Origin: Pomacea canaliculata | Lineage: Eukaryota > Mollusca > Gastropoda > Architaenioglossa > Ampullariidae | DNA: 64,000 nt | Direction: 5' to 3' | Assembly: GCF_003073045.1 (NCBI RefSeq) | Contig: NC_037599.1 | Span: 5,034,247 to 5,098,246 of the forward strand | Part shown: positions 51,235 through 64,000 of the stretch, piece after piece | Position numbering within the stretch: the stretch's first letter is position 1 | How the letters are laid out: each line of letters begins with the position of its first letter | The notes under the pieces: generated by a model | The model's database searches: none | Seen by the model: the letters and a program-made list of their open reading frames with translations, nothing else | Told to the model about the DNA's origin: nothing | Made by a program: the position numbers and the translations under genes

Positions 51235-54200
51235 AAACTATAAACCAGATTAGTTTAAAAAAATTATCGGTTATTAAGCTGAAATGTCAGTCCTGGTGAC
51301 AGTTACAGATCACCCAGCAACTTTGCTAATCAAACTTTTACAAATTAGTTATGCTGTTTAAATTATATTACAAGTTTAGAGACAGAAGCCATGCTCAGAA
51401 TCAAAGAGGCAGTAAACAAGAAACAAAATATTGAAAGTGTCTTCCTTTTTTACACATCAGAGTCGTTACACATTAAGCTCATCTCTCGCCACCTTCGGAA
51501 ATGAGATTTTCGCACATCGAGGCGCCAGGTGTCTGCTGTTATTTCCTGATGGCTGCCAAGTGCCAATTAATCATCCTTAGTTGGGAAGCTTCGGGAAGTT
51601 TGGGTAAGAAACAGACACATTACACAAGTGTCAGCCATATCTCGAGCTGAGTGGTCATCTGATGAGATGGTTTTGATAATCGCATCAATTAATTTAAAAT
51701 CGCACTTAATGGAAAACTTCACGTGCTTACTGACTTTTGAATGGTATCATGTGCAACAAAAATATCAAGCACATACATACATAGAGAGAGAAACTGAACA
51801 TTGACTAGGCCATCCTCTCGTTTCAAGGAGGAGCGTTGGGGAAAAAACTTCAACAGAACATACAATTTAAACGGTAAGGATTTTAAATTTCACGAGTGAG
51901 ATTTTAAAAAGAGGTAGGGTCCACCTTTTCACTTTTTTAAAGCAAATGTAATTCTGTGCTTTTCTTATAACTACAAATCAAAAACATGACGAAGAAGCAT
52001 ATGGCAATCATGTCTAAGCCACAGATACAAAATAAACACTCATGGACGCGCACGCGGACACACACACACACAGAGGCTGGCATAATAAAATCGGAAGTTA
52101 TGATAACACAAACTCGGAATACCTCAACCAAACCTTATCAAAGCATCTCCTAGACCAATGTGTTTAATATCTGCAATAAAACTTCTTCCAGTTTTATCCT
52201 CCTACGCAGCTTCCCGCTTTGATAGATTTTAGCTTTGTATTCCCCTCCATTAGTCGCTTTCTCTCTCTCGGGTTCATGTTATCCATTTTTTCCGAAATGT
52301 CAAATGGAAATCTAAGTTTCCATTATCTGCTCTCAACGCCCATTCCATTGTAAGCACCATGGTGTTCCCATGTGTTTGGTGGACGGTTTTCCTGTATGTG
52401 TAATTTTTTTTTACTTGGTTTTTCGTACAGTTGTGCTTCAGAAAAACATCCGTTTGCCATCAGTGTGCTTGCCTGTCTCCTGATTTAGTTCCCTGCTGAG
52501 TTTTCTTGTCTGCTAACCTACCACCACCAGAAAGTTAAATTTTAAAGGTTCGCGTATGAATCGTCGTATAAACTAGTAAACCACACATCGGATTCGATCA
52601 ACAGCTTTTCAAACAGCCAGCATACGTTCCAAACTTTTATAATTGTATTTAAAAAAATTTTTGCATAATTTATTTTCATCAAAAACTGCTCAGCTGTCTT
52701 ATCATTCATTCTGCGTAAATTCACTCAGGATTTATTTGTTTGCGTAAATTAGACGATGTGGTGCCTCGCCGGCGATGTTAGATGTAAGTGAAGACGATCC
52801 GGAACATATGTGCGACTATCGGCTTTAATATTCTTCTCTGTCAGAACCTAGAAAACACTTATGTACAAACTGTGTCGAAAATTGTGTGTGCAGTCAGCAA
52901 GCACAGCTCCTGGTGTCAAGGCTAAAAATAGCTCCAGCATGTGCAGCTGTTTGGTCAGAAAATCTATTTTTATCACTCCCATCTCACCACCAGCTTCCAC
53001 TGACAGGTATACAATCGGTGTTGATACATTTATATTTAACAACTGTAAATGAATATGTGCAGGTGTGCGTATAATTACATTTTTTACACTTTATGTCTTA
53101 TTTTTTATTTAATTTATGTTATTAGGAGCTGAATCACGCTAATGTGTCGGGTTGACTAAGTAGATGACAAATCGTCACCTTTACTTCTGTTCATGATTAG
53201 CAAGTCTTATTTCTTTATTTCTTATTTTTCTGAAGACAAGCGCTTGTTGCAATCTGTAAGAGGGCAATCTTCCTTCGTATGCATCGCCTGTTAAAATTAT
53301 TTTTACACATTCTGATTTAAGAGAGAACTGGGAAATATTTTCTTAAGCTCGCATCGATATTAACGGCTCAAACGGCATACAAAATAAGTTCTACTCGCTG
53401 CACATAACAAGAACCATAAGTTTCAATGCAGGTCATGCAATTAAAACAAGAAACACGGTTAATAGATTTTTCTGTGATGTTAGAAGAGGATGACATGGGA
53501 AAAGCCATGTTGGCAGGTGGGTAGCGACAACAAGCACACCTCGTCTACTGACGTCAGAGCTTCCCCTCGTTCCCTCCGACAGAACAGGTACAGGTGATCT
53601 TATCGCGGTTCAAGTCTGCGGTCAATACTTTCACATGACAGCATAGTCTTGCCATTAAAAAAAAAAAAACTAATAAAATAAATTAATTACTACCTATAAA
53701 CAATTCCATATACATTTGTTGGCTGAGATCATGTCTAGTTAGATCACTCACTACACAGCAGCAACAACAACAGCAGCCATATGTGCACGAGCACCCACCT
53801 TTGTATAGGGAAGACATTCATTCACCTTCACAACAAGTACACATACACATGGAGGAAACCAGAGTAGCTAGAGAAAAGCAACCCTGTATACAGGTGTCGC
53901 ACATCCAGAGAGAGGTAAGATGGAGACGACATAAACACTCACTAACCATGATTCCTCCCTGTCGTGTTGACGGGCATTTATACACTGCCCCAGAAGGCAA
54001 TTCATAATTCATTTAGTTTAAAGTGTGCTATTTGAAATGGGTAGCCATCATAACTGTTTTGTGGTACTGCATTGAAAACGAAAGCTACTCACATAAATAT
54101 GACAGGTACAGTATCAGCAGTGTTTGAAGGGAAAAACATTTCTGAAAAAACCAAACGTCCGCCACGAAATAGCTTAGTGATGTTAGTATATTTTCGACAA

Positions 54201-57011
54201 GACTGCTGCTAGAATTATATATTACCGTAGATAGTACAGACAACAGAACTGTGCAATAATGTCATGTGACACCCTCAGTTTTATTTGAGGAATAAAGAAG
54301 GTCGAGATTGGAATCTTGCTTTCTTTTATCAAAGGACATTTTTTGAAGGTGGTGTTAAGTCCTCACGGAATTCTGGATCGTCTCACTATAGCGAAATCAA
54401 TATGCACATCTTGAAAAATGCATTATCCTGTGTACAAAAAATATCAGACAAAAACTACTGGTATCGATTTCAATTTTAACACACCCAATTAATAAATGGA
54501 TGGTTTGGAGACAGGTTGCACGGAAATATGAAAGAGGAGGGAGAAACAGAGACCTGTTCATAACATACACACACAGACCATCGAATGTTATGAATGTTAG
54601 TGTGGACGTTGCAGTATGAAGATTAAAATTAAAGGTACCACACATGCACACACTTTGTCTCTCAAAACTGCTGCGAGCTAACTGAAATATTCGAAGCAAA
54701 CACTCTGGACAAGTTAATGTAACGCCTAATGAGAACATGTTTTCTATACGTTGGACAAACAATAGAAGTCATTGAAGATGCATTTCTAATATGTTGGAGA
54801 TAAGATTAAGTAAAGGCGTGTGTATATCTAATATGTTAAAGCTATTTGCTCCAGTGAATGTGTCCATGCTTCTGCTGTCTTGCGGAGATGAGATCAGTTT
54901 CTTATAGGTTAGGCAACCTGTTATTATTCTGCTGTCGTGGAGACAGGCTTTTATGTCAGTGAGAAATTATTTTCTATGGACGCGGGAATCAAGTTTCTTG
55001 ATTAGTAAACAGTTGGACTGTTGTGTCAAAATAGCAGGTGGGTAGAGCAGTGGGTTGGTGTCGCGTTTAAGGTCGGGTTCCCATAAACACTGCCCGAACA
55101 GGTAAGGTATCTCCAGTACCCAGGTAGGAAAGTGGAATGAGAGATTGAATGACACGTATTAATCGAATGGTGTGGATTTTGAGGGAATATGATTCGCATA
55201 TCGCGCATCGAACAGTGTAGATCGTTAGGCAGGTGAGAACTTTGCGACTTGTCCGCACTTTAGTAATTATAGGCCGATGAGGATCAAAAGACCAGGTGTT
55301 CGGGCCGGACAGGTAGGTTAATCTCAAGTAAGGAAAGGATTCCAGAGCTGGGCGACTGTCTCGTGCTAGCGGTGATGGGGGATTGGTTGTATTTTATGTA
55401 GACAGGTGAGTGATGAGATTGTGAGAGTGACCGACTAATCGTGAACCACGGATAGTCTAAACCGGCAATTTAACATCGTGATGAACCGAGAATCGCTGCT
55501 TCGCCACAAAACATACTCATCAGAGCGAGAGAGACATTGATTCCATCAAGTCTTGTTTATCAAGTATTAAGTCTGTTATCACAAGTCGACCACCACCAGA
55601 CAGAAGCAGTGGTATAGAGATTAGCTAAGAAGTATGCAGCCCACAGAGTGTGGAGAAGAGTGACCTCTAACCTTGCAAATCGTCTTTCTACTCTTGGCAG
55701 AGAGATGCGTTGTCTGGTATCAAAGCTAGGTGCTGGTTCTACTCTGGTGATAGGAAGGGATTGCACACTGGTGCAAGGGGTGAGCGCTCGTCCCAACTCA
55801 TTACAAAGCATGTCTCATATCTTAGTGCAAGGGAGAGCTGTTCCAGACAAAGAAGATCAACGGTCAGTGGATCACCATCGGGAAGGTCAGACCGAGGACA
55901 ATTGTGCACCATAAACAAAGGACATTTCTATTTAGCAAGGGACAATTGTTCGAGACAAAGAAGGACAATTTTGTGCCATACCACCAAGGACCATTCTACT
56001 CCACGCAGCAAAGTCAATTCAGTCGAGCTAAGTGGTGTGACCTGTGGAGCGTGCGAATGTATATATGAATGAGTGTGGTGTATAATGAGTGGTAGTTAAA
56101 AGTTCTTTCGTGTCACAAGATACCTGGATTAGTGGTGGGAAGATAGGATTTAACTGGGCACCCTAGATAATTAGCCAGGATAGGAATTTACATACATTGT
56201 CTCTTTCGTTGTTGATGTTAGTGATTTGTGTAAACTCGACATTTTTTAAAATCAATAATTAACTTGTTTTCACTAAATTGCGTCGTGTTTGTTTATTGGA
56301 GATGTGTGCTGGGAGCTTGAGCTGTTATGAAATTAATAATTAGCAATTTAGCGAAAGTACATTGCGCACAGGTATATGTCGGCGTGGATGGCAGAGTAGT
56401 CGAGAGAGTAGTTAATTTTTCGAATATCAAAATTCTATTATTATGATTACTGAAAGCAGATTAATCATATTTTATAATATTTTTTCTTGTAATAGGCTTT
56501 ATCCAATCAGAAAAAATGTTGCACCTCAGGAGTCTTTCATCAACTATAACTTCACTTTACACAGTACCCTTAATGTCTCATCAATAAATGTCATAAAGCC
56601 ACTGTGATCGGTTTACGCACAGCGACCAAACATAACCTATGACCTTCCTTTTCCCCTTAACAAAAAGCACGGAGATCTTGAAATTTATCTTATGGACCTT
56701 CTCTCGATGTATGTACCCTCATTAAACACGCACCCCACTCGCCTGTCTGCGAACTGTTCCATGGGAGGTCACATCACGTGGCCTTCGTGAACTGTTATCG
56801 ACGTCAGTAACATCAAACTATTTAACACTTACTCTGTACTGATTTTCAACTGCTTGTTTCATCTAATGGATAACAAAACATTAAAATAAGATGCTCTTGA
56901 GAACAATGAACAAACTGTACGGCATTCCATGTATATATATATATTCGATAGGACGATATATGTATATATCAACACACTATACACTTACGTCATCCTTTAT
57001 ACAACTTTAAC

Positions 57012-57058
<47 letters not shown>

Positions 57059-57059
57059 G
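57012..57059. repeat. (TTG)n trinucleotide microsatellite
   Basis: Sixteen perfect TTG units, the same motif and similar length as the array at 2391-2443. Confidence 0.95.
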
Positions 57060-57234
57060 AAAGGAACTAATTCAGTGATTTTGTAAAGATCTAAAATCAT
57101 CTACACATCTATTGCCCTGTAACTCCATTGACATCTTCATTTTATATTTATATCTTTGTGTGTACTCTCTTGTAACACAATGATCTCGCGGGAAGTCATG
57201 CATTGTACACTGTACAAGTGGAAAATAAACTTAC

Positions 57235-57600
57235 CACGACTGTACACATAAACCCCCGGCGATGAACAGGTGAGCAGCCGCAGGCACAGGCCAGCCTCTC
57301 ATAAGTCGCTGGAAAACCTCATTGCACTCGCCACTTCTCCGCGAAATGGAACGAAAATGTGAAAGCACAACGATAAGGGCAGTCGTTGCGGGAGTCCAAT
57401 CTTTTCCAAATGTGTTTTGGCAGATCGCGGCTGTCACGTGTCGTCTGTCATAAAGCTGCGAAGACGCCGGTCCCTCGTGCACCTGACTGTCGTCTGCTCG
57501 TCACCTCGCGAGAGTTCGCGTGCGAAGACCGCGGTCTCGGCGAGGTTTCGGCTAACCACTCCTTCCAATCGTTGCCAGCAAAATGAAACTATTTTTCAAA
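57235..57600 (-). other. Possible non-coding first exon and promoter of the RIM gene
   Basis: A good donor (GTG|GTAAGT on the minus strand) ends an exon at 57235 within a locally GC- and CpG-richer stretch (57280-57560). Joined to the acceptor at 45250 it would meet a stop at once in its own open frame, as expected for 5' untranslated sequence. There is no direct proof that it belongs to RIM; the upper limit is arbitrary. Confidence 0.3.
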
Positions 57601-60090
57601 CCGAACTGCGTCCGCTCCTACTCCCACATTGCGGCTGATAACATCATCAGCGCCAAGACCACTCCGCTAGCTTGCAGTGACGGATAGCACCAGCAGCAGG
57701 GTCGGGGTGTGTGGGGTGTGTGGGGTACGGATGGGGTAGGAGGAGGAGGAGAAGGCAACCAGACCCCGTGACGTCAGCGACGGGCAACGCCAAGCATATG
57801 GTCTGGCGCGTTTGTCAACGGACAGCCACGTTGGACAAACCACTTTCTGTTGTCACCTGGTTATACATGCAGAGGCCGACCTCATGGAGCGAGGCTTAGC
57901 ATCATGTCGACACAGAGGAGGCAGCCCCTTCTCTTGGCTGCGTTAAAACACTATTGATCTGTTTCTAGGTGGGTCATCGCTTGGGGGTCTCTTAAGTGCT
58001 GAACAGCTGGTATACCCCCAACCCCACCACCCCACCACCACCCCACCACACACACACACCTAACTTCTTCCACCTCCCTTATTTTCTCGCTCTCTCGCTG
58101 CTTGCTCCCTCCCTTGACATCTCTGTCAGCCTGGAGTGTTTTTGACAAACAATTATTTTCAGTACCGCCAGCTATATTGTGTTTTTCTAGCTCTCCTGCG
58201 CACTTCTAATGACGGACTTAGAATGCAATAAAAGATCAAATACCACAATTTTCAGAAAATTAGGGGTGTCTCTCGGCAGATCTTTATCGTTAGTTTGACG
58301 GTATTTTACGAGAGCTGCACACCCTATATTTGAGCGTCTCTTCTCTCCTGCGTCCTTCCTCCCTCTCTCTTCCTGCGTTCGATTGTGTGTATGTGTGCGA
58401 GCGTGCACGTTCGTATACGTCAGAACTAGCTAGTCACGTTTTTTTAGTGTCTGGGAAAAAATCGTTTGGTTTCTGTTGACGTCACAGGGGTTTATTTGTT
58501 GTCTAAACGGTGTTCCGTTGTTTTGTCAAACGTTCTCATTCATTCTCTTCTCGAGTGGGTAGTTTAAAAACACTGAGTCACCAATGACGCAAACAAGCGC
58601 TCGTGCACACGCACACATACACACTATCTCTTTGAAACAAATGCACGACCATACCATCTCTCCTGTCGCTCCCAAGCCTTACGAGCATGCTTCCCTCCTC
58701 TCTCTGTGTGAGAGAGAACATGTGGAAGATTGCTGAGGGGGAGGGGGACCGACAAGCACGCACACACGTACGCGGACATTGAGCTTGATTGGCCAGTCAG
58801 CCAGTAGTTGGGGGCGGGGGTTGGAGTGAGGAAGGTCGGCTTGCCAGCTTGTCGTGGAGATGTTTAACTCTTAATGAAGAGCGTTCGTACAAGCTGTTTC
58901 CTGGGTACAGAATAAACTTCTTGGCCATTCAATAGTTCGATCGTTCAGTTCAATCCCACTGGAGCAGAAACATGCATTTTATGGTCTAGTCTTTGTCTAA
59001 CACGTTTATTTATCATTCAGTTGCCACCGATTGCAACCTTTGCCACACACGCACACATATATTTATATAAACAAAAACATGAATAAAAGAAAGAAGACGA
59101 ATAAAAGAAAAGCCTAGAAACTCAAAGTACTTTAGTTTTTTATTCACTTTTTTATGTACCTATCATGCATAAATTTATGTATATAGTTGCTTATTTTTTA
59201 ATTATCTAATTATGATGTGTGATTGATCGTATGTTGTTTATCTATTATTTGATGATGCATGTCCACCAGACCCCAGAGCAGATTTCACTGGTTTTTTACA
59301 GTCAAGTCTGTACGGATATGTTAAACATGTCTGTGTTTTGAGAAGCCCTGAGCAGCTCAACGCCCAGGAGAAAGTAAAGATTAATCTACAGAGCCTGAAA
59401 GAACTGACAATCGCCAGCATGCGCGCGCGCACGCAAACACGTAAGTTCACTAATATTCAAATTAATGAAATATTCCACATATTCGGAAATTGGAACAGAA
59501 GACATTGGAAAACTGGAGTTCAGCTCCTCAGTAGGTTAATCTTCTGCTCACAGAATATTATCACAACTGAAGTGCTCGTCAAATGTAATGATGATGCTGA
59601 ACAAGCTTTGAAAAGATGACAGCTGACAGTTAGTCATTCCATTAGTCCTAGCGCCTTGCCATGCACCTGGCTCCTGAGTCTTGGCAACATCAACATTTCA
59701 TATATTCAGCTATCTCCGAATACTCTGGACAAAAACGTCCAAACCATCTACTAGAAATCAATACTTCAACACCAAGACACAAAAGAAAGCAGGTCAGTGT
59801 TGGTCAACTTTGATGGAACATGATCAGAATTTGAGCAAATGTGAAGAAAAAAATAAATCTACCATCGTTTCCAAGAGCGTTAAATATTTATTCGTTCGTT
59901 CATTCATTCGTTCGTTCCTATTACGCCTTGGAGTGTAGTGTTGCAACAACGCTTTTCCTTCAGTTCCCGATTGCAACAAAGGTTTTCCAGTTTTGTCTTA
60001 CAGAGCTGCCCTACTTCGTATTCAGTATTTCTACATCTGCCTCAGCTGTTCGGCGCCATATTGTTGTTTTTGGTCTTCCTCTCTTTCTTT

Positions 60091-60300
60091 ATGGACCGTA
60101 GTTATGAATCAACGGCAAGCCGTTGCCTGGGGGCAAGGTGATGATCTCAAGGAAGCAGGTCTTGTTTCCCAACTTATAAAGCGGTGTCCAGACCCCGCAG
60201 ATGATGTTTGACCCCTGAAGCAGGGCTGAAGATGCATTGGGGTTAAAAAAAATACTGTCTATGGGGTCTAGGCATCGCATTGTAATTACGAAAACAAGAC
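60091..60300. repeat. Palindromic element related to 1265-1416
   Basis: Shares ACCGTAGTTATGAA, CGTTGCCTGG, TCTTGTTTCCCAA and TGTCCAGACCCCGCAG with the element near 1.3 kb. It has its own internal inverted repeat: 60175-60201 pairs with 60259-60287 imperfectly. It is longer and more diverged than the first copy. No coding potential. Confidence 0.45.
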
Positions 60301-62189
60301 TTTTTCGTTTGTTCCCGACTTTGCGCAGGAGGAAACGACTTGTTCTTGCTTTTTAATTACGGTGCATGGTGTCCAGACAAGTTCTGCTTTTATTGTGGAG
60401 CTGTCTTCTCACATTGAGACAATAGAGCGAAGTGAACACTGCCAGATAAATGAACTAAACATCCTTTTCTTCCTGTCCTTTCGTGCGTTCGTTCGTGCGC
60501 GTGCTTGTGTGTGTGTGTGCGTCTATCTCTCTCTTCCTGGCTCCCCACGTCCCCCATAAAACCGCCTTAAGTCTGTCTTTCTATTCCTGCAATAACCGTT
60601 TTATCTCGTCTGCCTGCAAGTAAAGAAGTTTCTAGCTTTTAAAGTGATTCACCTCTGTCATTTCATCTGGCACACGTTAAACGACTGTTTCTATGTTCAT
60701 TGTCACTAAAGCCATCGCGTCTAGCTCACAGCAGCTGCGGCGGCATTTTCTTTTTTTTTAATCCCCAAATGAACAAAAGCAAATTACAATTTAAACTTTG
60801 GTGTTTTAAATCTGGTTTCTTATGTGTATGCACTGTTCTGTCTCCCATGCACTTTACTGCTCTGTAATGAGAGTGCCAGCGTTTGCGAGGAACCTATAAT
60901 TATGTTTGTGTCTGTATCCGTTGATGCCTTGCATGTGCAGGTACGTTTGTCTACGTGTGTTCTTATAATAGCTTATATCTGTTTGAGACAGTGCACATAG
61001 GCCGTAGCAGCTCTTAATATGCTTAAACAGATGATGCTTACAAGGCTATTCTTTAAGCGTTTTCAGGCGTTAATCTTAAAAGTAATCTTTTGGTGACCTT
61101 TCCACAAACTCGCTTCTTACATACACACCACATTCCATTGCTTCGCATTCTCAGTAGTACATATCCCACAATAGATCTCAGTTTGAAAATAACAATTGCA
61201 TTTTATATAAATACCCTATATATATATTATTTTGATATATGAATTGTAAAGGATATGTTATGTATCGTGATGGATACATGCAGATGGATGGATTAGGAAC
61301 TCTGGAGAATACTTTCTTTCCATCTTCCTGTTCTCCCTTTCTCCGTCCAATGTGTTTCTTATCAGAAAGTTAAAGTACAGCAACAGTCGATTCACGTCAC
61401 TGCCAGGAGTCTGAATATTTCTCCCTTCCTTCACTTTCTTGCCACTGTATCCATGAACGGAAATTGTGCACCAAAGCTACCTGCGAGTTAGAATAGTCTA
61501 GAATCCACATCCCCGTGTTGCAGGGATGGTTAGCCAGCTATTAGCCTGACATTTGAGACCGCCTAGAAATCCTGCTGTATGGGAGATAAATGACACGATG
61601 CGCTTTGTCCATCGATTGGAGGAGGATTATCTCCTGCCGCAAAGAAACGCATTTAACTTATGCCTGACACTAACTCCCACAAGAATTGGGCTTCACGATG
61701 ACCTGGATTCTGAAGGACAAAGAGGGGGGTGAAATCCAACAGCCATAGCTGGTTCTTTGAAAAATACACTTTCCATTTTCTAATCCTGTATACTCGAGAA
61801 CAAGTGAAGAATTCAGGGAAATATAATGCAACATTGTATAAAAATGCGCCAATATTCGTTTATGTGGACAGCAGAATTTTTTGTCCTTTGTTGGGTGCTT
61901 ATTTGTGTATAACCAGTCGGTACTGGAGCAGAATAAGTACGGTTATAAAGCATGAACGACTTCTATCAACTAAGGCTACATGAGAAGTATAGTGAATCTT
62001 CCTGCTGTCTTCTGCTTCCAGTTTTGTATGGAGAAAAAAAAAGGATCACGAATCTCACCACCGATGGGATGTCCCGCTGTGTAAGTTGTCGGACTTGGCT
62101 GCAATTTGAAACGTGCTGAAATGAGTATAGAGTGGATGACTAATGTGATAATTACTGTTGTTTTATTTTAGGTCAGAGACTGCTATATC

Positions 62190-62313
62190 ACAGTAAACTA
62201 TTCCAGTCCTTTACAGGGATACTACACTCAGGGTGGTAGGTAACGGGAGCGAAATCTGAACTCAGGACTGTGTCGAGGGGCATATTACCGTTGCCACACC
62301 GGGCTGCCTCCCT
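62190..62313 (-). mobile_element. tRNA-derived SINE
   Basis: On the minus strand the element begins near 62313 with GGCAGCCCGGTG. It has a box-A-like TGGCAACGG about 15 bases in (around 62287-62300) and, roughly 35 bases further on, a box-B-like GAGTTCAGATTTC (62251-62263). This is the layout of a RNA polymerase III internal promoter as in tRNA-derived SINE heads. No acceptor-stem pairing is preserved, so it is not a functional tRNA gene. Confidence 0.5.
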
Positions 62314-64000
62314 AATATTGGACCGGAATCGTGAAAGACATTTCTTGAGCCGTGCAGTCATATCTTGAGGGAGAGAGACAAGATTCATCAAAGGTTCATC
62401 AAATGCGACTCTTTTGGCTTGGAGAGCAAAATCAGTTCCCGAGCTTGCAGCGTCACACCGCGTGGGTCTTGGTTATTGCTGATAAGATTACAATCTTCCT
62501 GGGAAACTTGTTCAGTGATGTGTCGAGTGTGTCTTGTTCGCAGCTGATTACACGTAGCAGCCATTCTCCAGGCAGACTCATTCACTGCGTCATCCAGCAA
62601 GCTGTCTTTATTCACAGCTGTTGCATCGCGATGTTTTGTTAGCTTCAGACAAGTCCCATAATTCTTTGATTACATCTCTCTCTCTCTGACACACACACGC
62701 GCGCGCAGATAGAACTTGTGGAAGGAAAGTTAGTGTTCCACGTTAACATTTACTTTTATTAATGTACTTTTCAGTTACCACAAGCTGAGACTCAACCTAA
62801 AATTAATATAAAGTTTCCCTCATCCCCTAGCGCTCCAAAAATTAAGTGCCGCCTTCGGCCATGACCACCAAGATCTGTTGCCCGGGTTCACCTTTACACG
62901 TGCCACACTCGGTTCAAAGACGTTCTCAGACAAAGTTCATCAACCTGACCTCTTCACTGCCTGCTGTGTAAACTGGATGATGTGCTGGGGGCGCGTGCAT
63001 TATCGCAGCAGGAGAAGGCCACGTGACCGCTGCACACTTTTATGTTGCGCAGCAGGTGGTTGCAACACCACCATCAGCCTGCCATCAAAAGCAGTCGCAC
63101 TAATAGCATCAGTGTTAGTAGAAGTAGTTGTTGCTGCAGTTCCAGTAGAAGTAGCAGCAGCAGTATGGCTGGCACCACAGTACAAATATCCTCGCAGGAT
63201 ATACATGCAGTTGACGTTGCAGAACCCAGCAACAATATCAGAAACAAAGTTACCTCTGTCGTTGTTACACTTGCAGTACACTTGCTCCCGCAATAACATT
63301 ATCAATAATACTTGTAGGTCAGACGAAGCTGATCCTGATGATCACCGATAGTTCCTTTTGTTGTTGCAACTGTTGCAGTCGTCATCTGTGGGTAGAAGGC
63401 GGGTGACAAGATTCTCTTTTAAGCAAAGACACGTTCTTCGCCTTAAGAACCAGACTGCACTTTAAAAAATAGAAAGAAAAAGCTTTTGTCGTGGCTTCCT
63501 CCCAAGGGAATATCACTCATTCACTTTGAAATGTCACAGAGTTAGGAACAGTAGCTTCCCAGCAGTGACACCACCCAAGTATATTTACTCTCCCAAAATA
63601 GTCGCCACATATTCTGTGCCTCCTCCTGTGCATAAGCTGGATCCCAAGTAATTATCTCCCGTTTTCCCATTTTCCGTTGGGTTTTATTTTCTCTCCACGT
63701 TTTTTATCCTTGTCTTCTCTCCCCATCCCCACCCCACCTCTGTTTCCTTTGTGTGTGTGTGGGGGGGGGGGACTTTTTTCTATTTTGACGAGAGGGAAAG
63801 GTGAGATCAGCTTAGGAGGTCTGTAGGCACATTTCATGTTACTCTTTATTCCAGATTGCTTTCATCGAGACTCAGTGCACTCGCAACATCTTTACAGAAG
63901 AAACATTTATGTAATACCGTATCTTTTAATCGCCTGTGTACTTCGTTCAGCACCATCAGTAGCTGTGGATCGTGTGCGGATATACTCTAAGTTCACTGTT

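Larger units (their letters stand above)
45251..57234 (-). other. Putative first intron of the RIM gene, no recognised gene inside
   Basis: About 12 kb between the start-codon exon and a possible non-coding first exon. It contains an (AAAT/AATA)-rich area near 45012-45060 at its edge, CA-rich tracts near 49385-49440, LINE ends at 50.2-50.6 kb, and a 169-codon open frame at 50725-51234. If the upstream exon does not belong to RIM, this is intergenic DNA. Confidence 0.4.
57600..64000. other. Non-coding right flank
   Basis: No exon of a known family was found on either strand. It holds CA/GT- and CT-rich tracts (for example near 58030-58060 and 62690), a palindromic element at about 60.1-60.3 kb and a SINE at 62.2-62.3 kb. 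The 157-codon plus-strand frame at 62878-63351 depends on a CAG/AGC-rich tract and is treated as chance. Confidence 0.5.

Noticed and set aside
55560..56180. Imperfect internal repeats and overlapping frames resembling an LTR or retroelement remnant
   Set aside because: No polymerase, integrase, primer-binding-site or terminal-repeat signal could be confirmed.
62878..63351. A 157-codon plus-strand open frame with Val/Ala-rich stretch
   Set aside because: The length comes from a CAG/AGC-rich imperfect repeat; antisense frames are open for the same reason, and no domain or splice context is visible.

Overview
This is nuclear DNA from an animal, AT-rich, with genes split into many short exons joined at GT/AG sites. 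The protein families, the intron density, a tRNA-derived SINE and CR1/L2- and RTE-like LINE debris fit a lophotrochozoan, most likely a gastropod mollusc; the taxonomic call is inference. There are no bacterial features, CRISPR arrays or rRNA/tRNA genes.

Layout. (1) 1-7,820, minus strand: a small secreted protein with a signal peptide, a Cys-rich EGF-like segment and a SEA-like module (exons at 7766-7820, 2553-2891, 2194-2303, 1609-1929). Two further EGF-like exons lie downstream at 883/893-1042 and 64-110 and may belong to a longer isoform or a neighbouring gene cut by the window edge. (2) 7.8-12.3 kb: gene-poor, with a 117-bp tandem duplication. (3) 13,549-19,164, minus: complete RAE1 mRNA-export WD40 gene in ten coding exons (365 aa), with decayed LINE fragments in its introns. 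(4) 20.8-21.9 kb: a decayed non-LTR retrotransposon. (5) 22,407-24,404, minus: ITGB1BP1 (ICAP-1), five coding exons, 180 aa. (6) 24,773-29,423, plus: the transcription elongation factor TFIIS (TCEA), nine coding exons, 307 aa. Genes 5 and 6 are head to head with 368 bp between start codons. (7) 33,571-45,195, minus, perhaps with a non-coding first exon near 57.2 kb: a RIM/Fife-type presynaptic active-zone scaffold with Rab-binding helix, zinc finger, PDZ, C2A and C2B, modelled as 19 coding exons and about 1,265 aa. (8) 45.3-64 kb: mostly intron or intergenic DNA with LINE ends, a SINE, microsatellites and a palindromic element related to one near 1.3 kb.

The genes are ordinary housekeeping and neuronal genes and do not form a functional cluster; the only close structural link is the ITGB1BP1/TCEA bidirectional promoter. 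The most interesting items are an 890-base alternative reading frame inside the RIM linker, a 12-codon upstream ORF whose stop overlaps the RIM start as ATGA, a long insertion in the RIM C2A domain, a possible alternative 3' structure of the EGF/SEA gene, and the palindromic element family. All exon borders were read by eye from splice signals and frame continuity, without transcript data.
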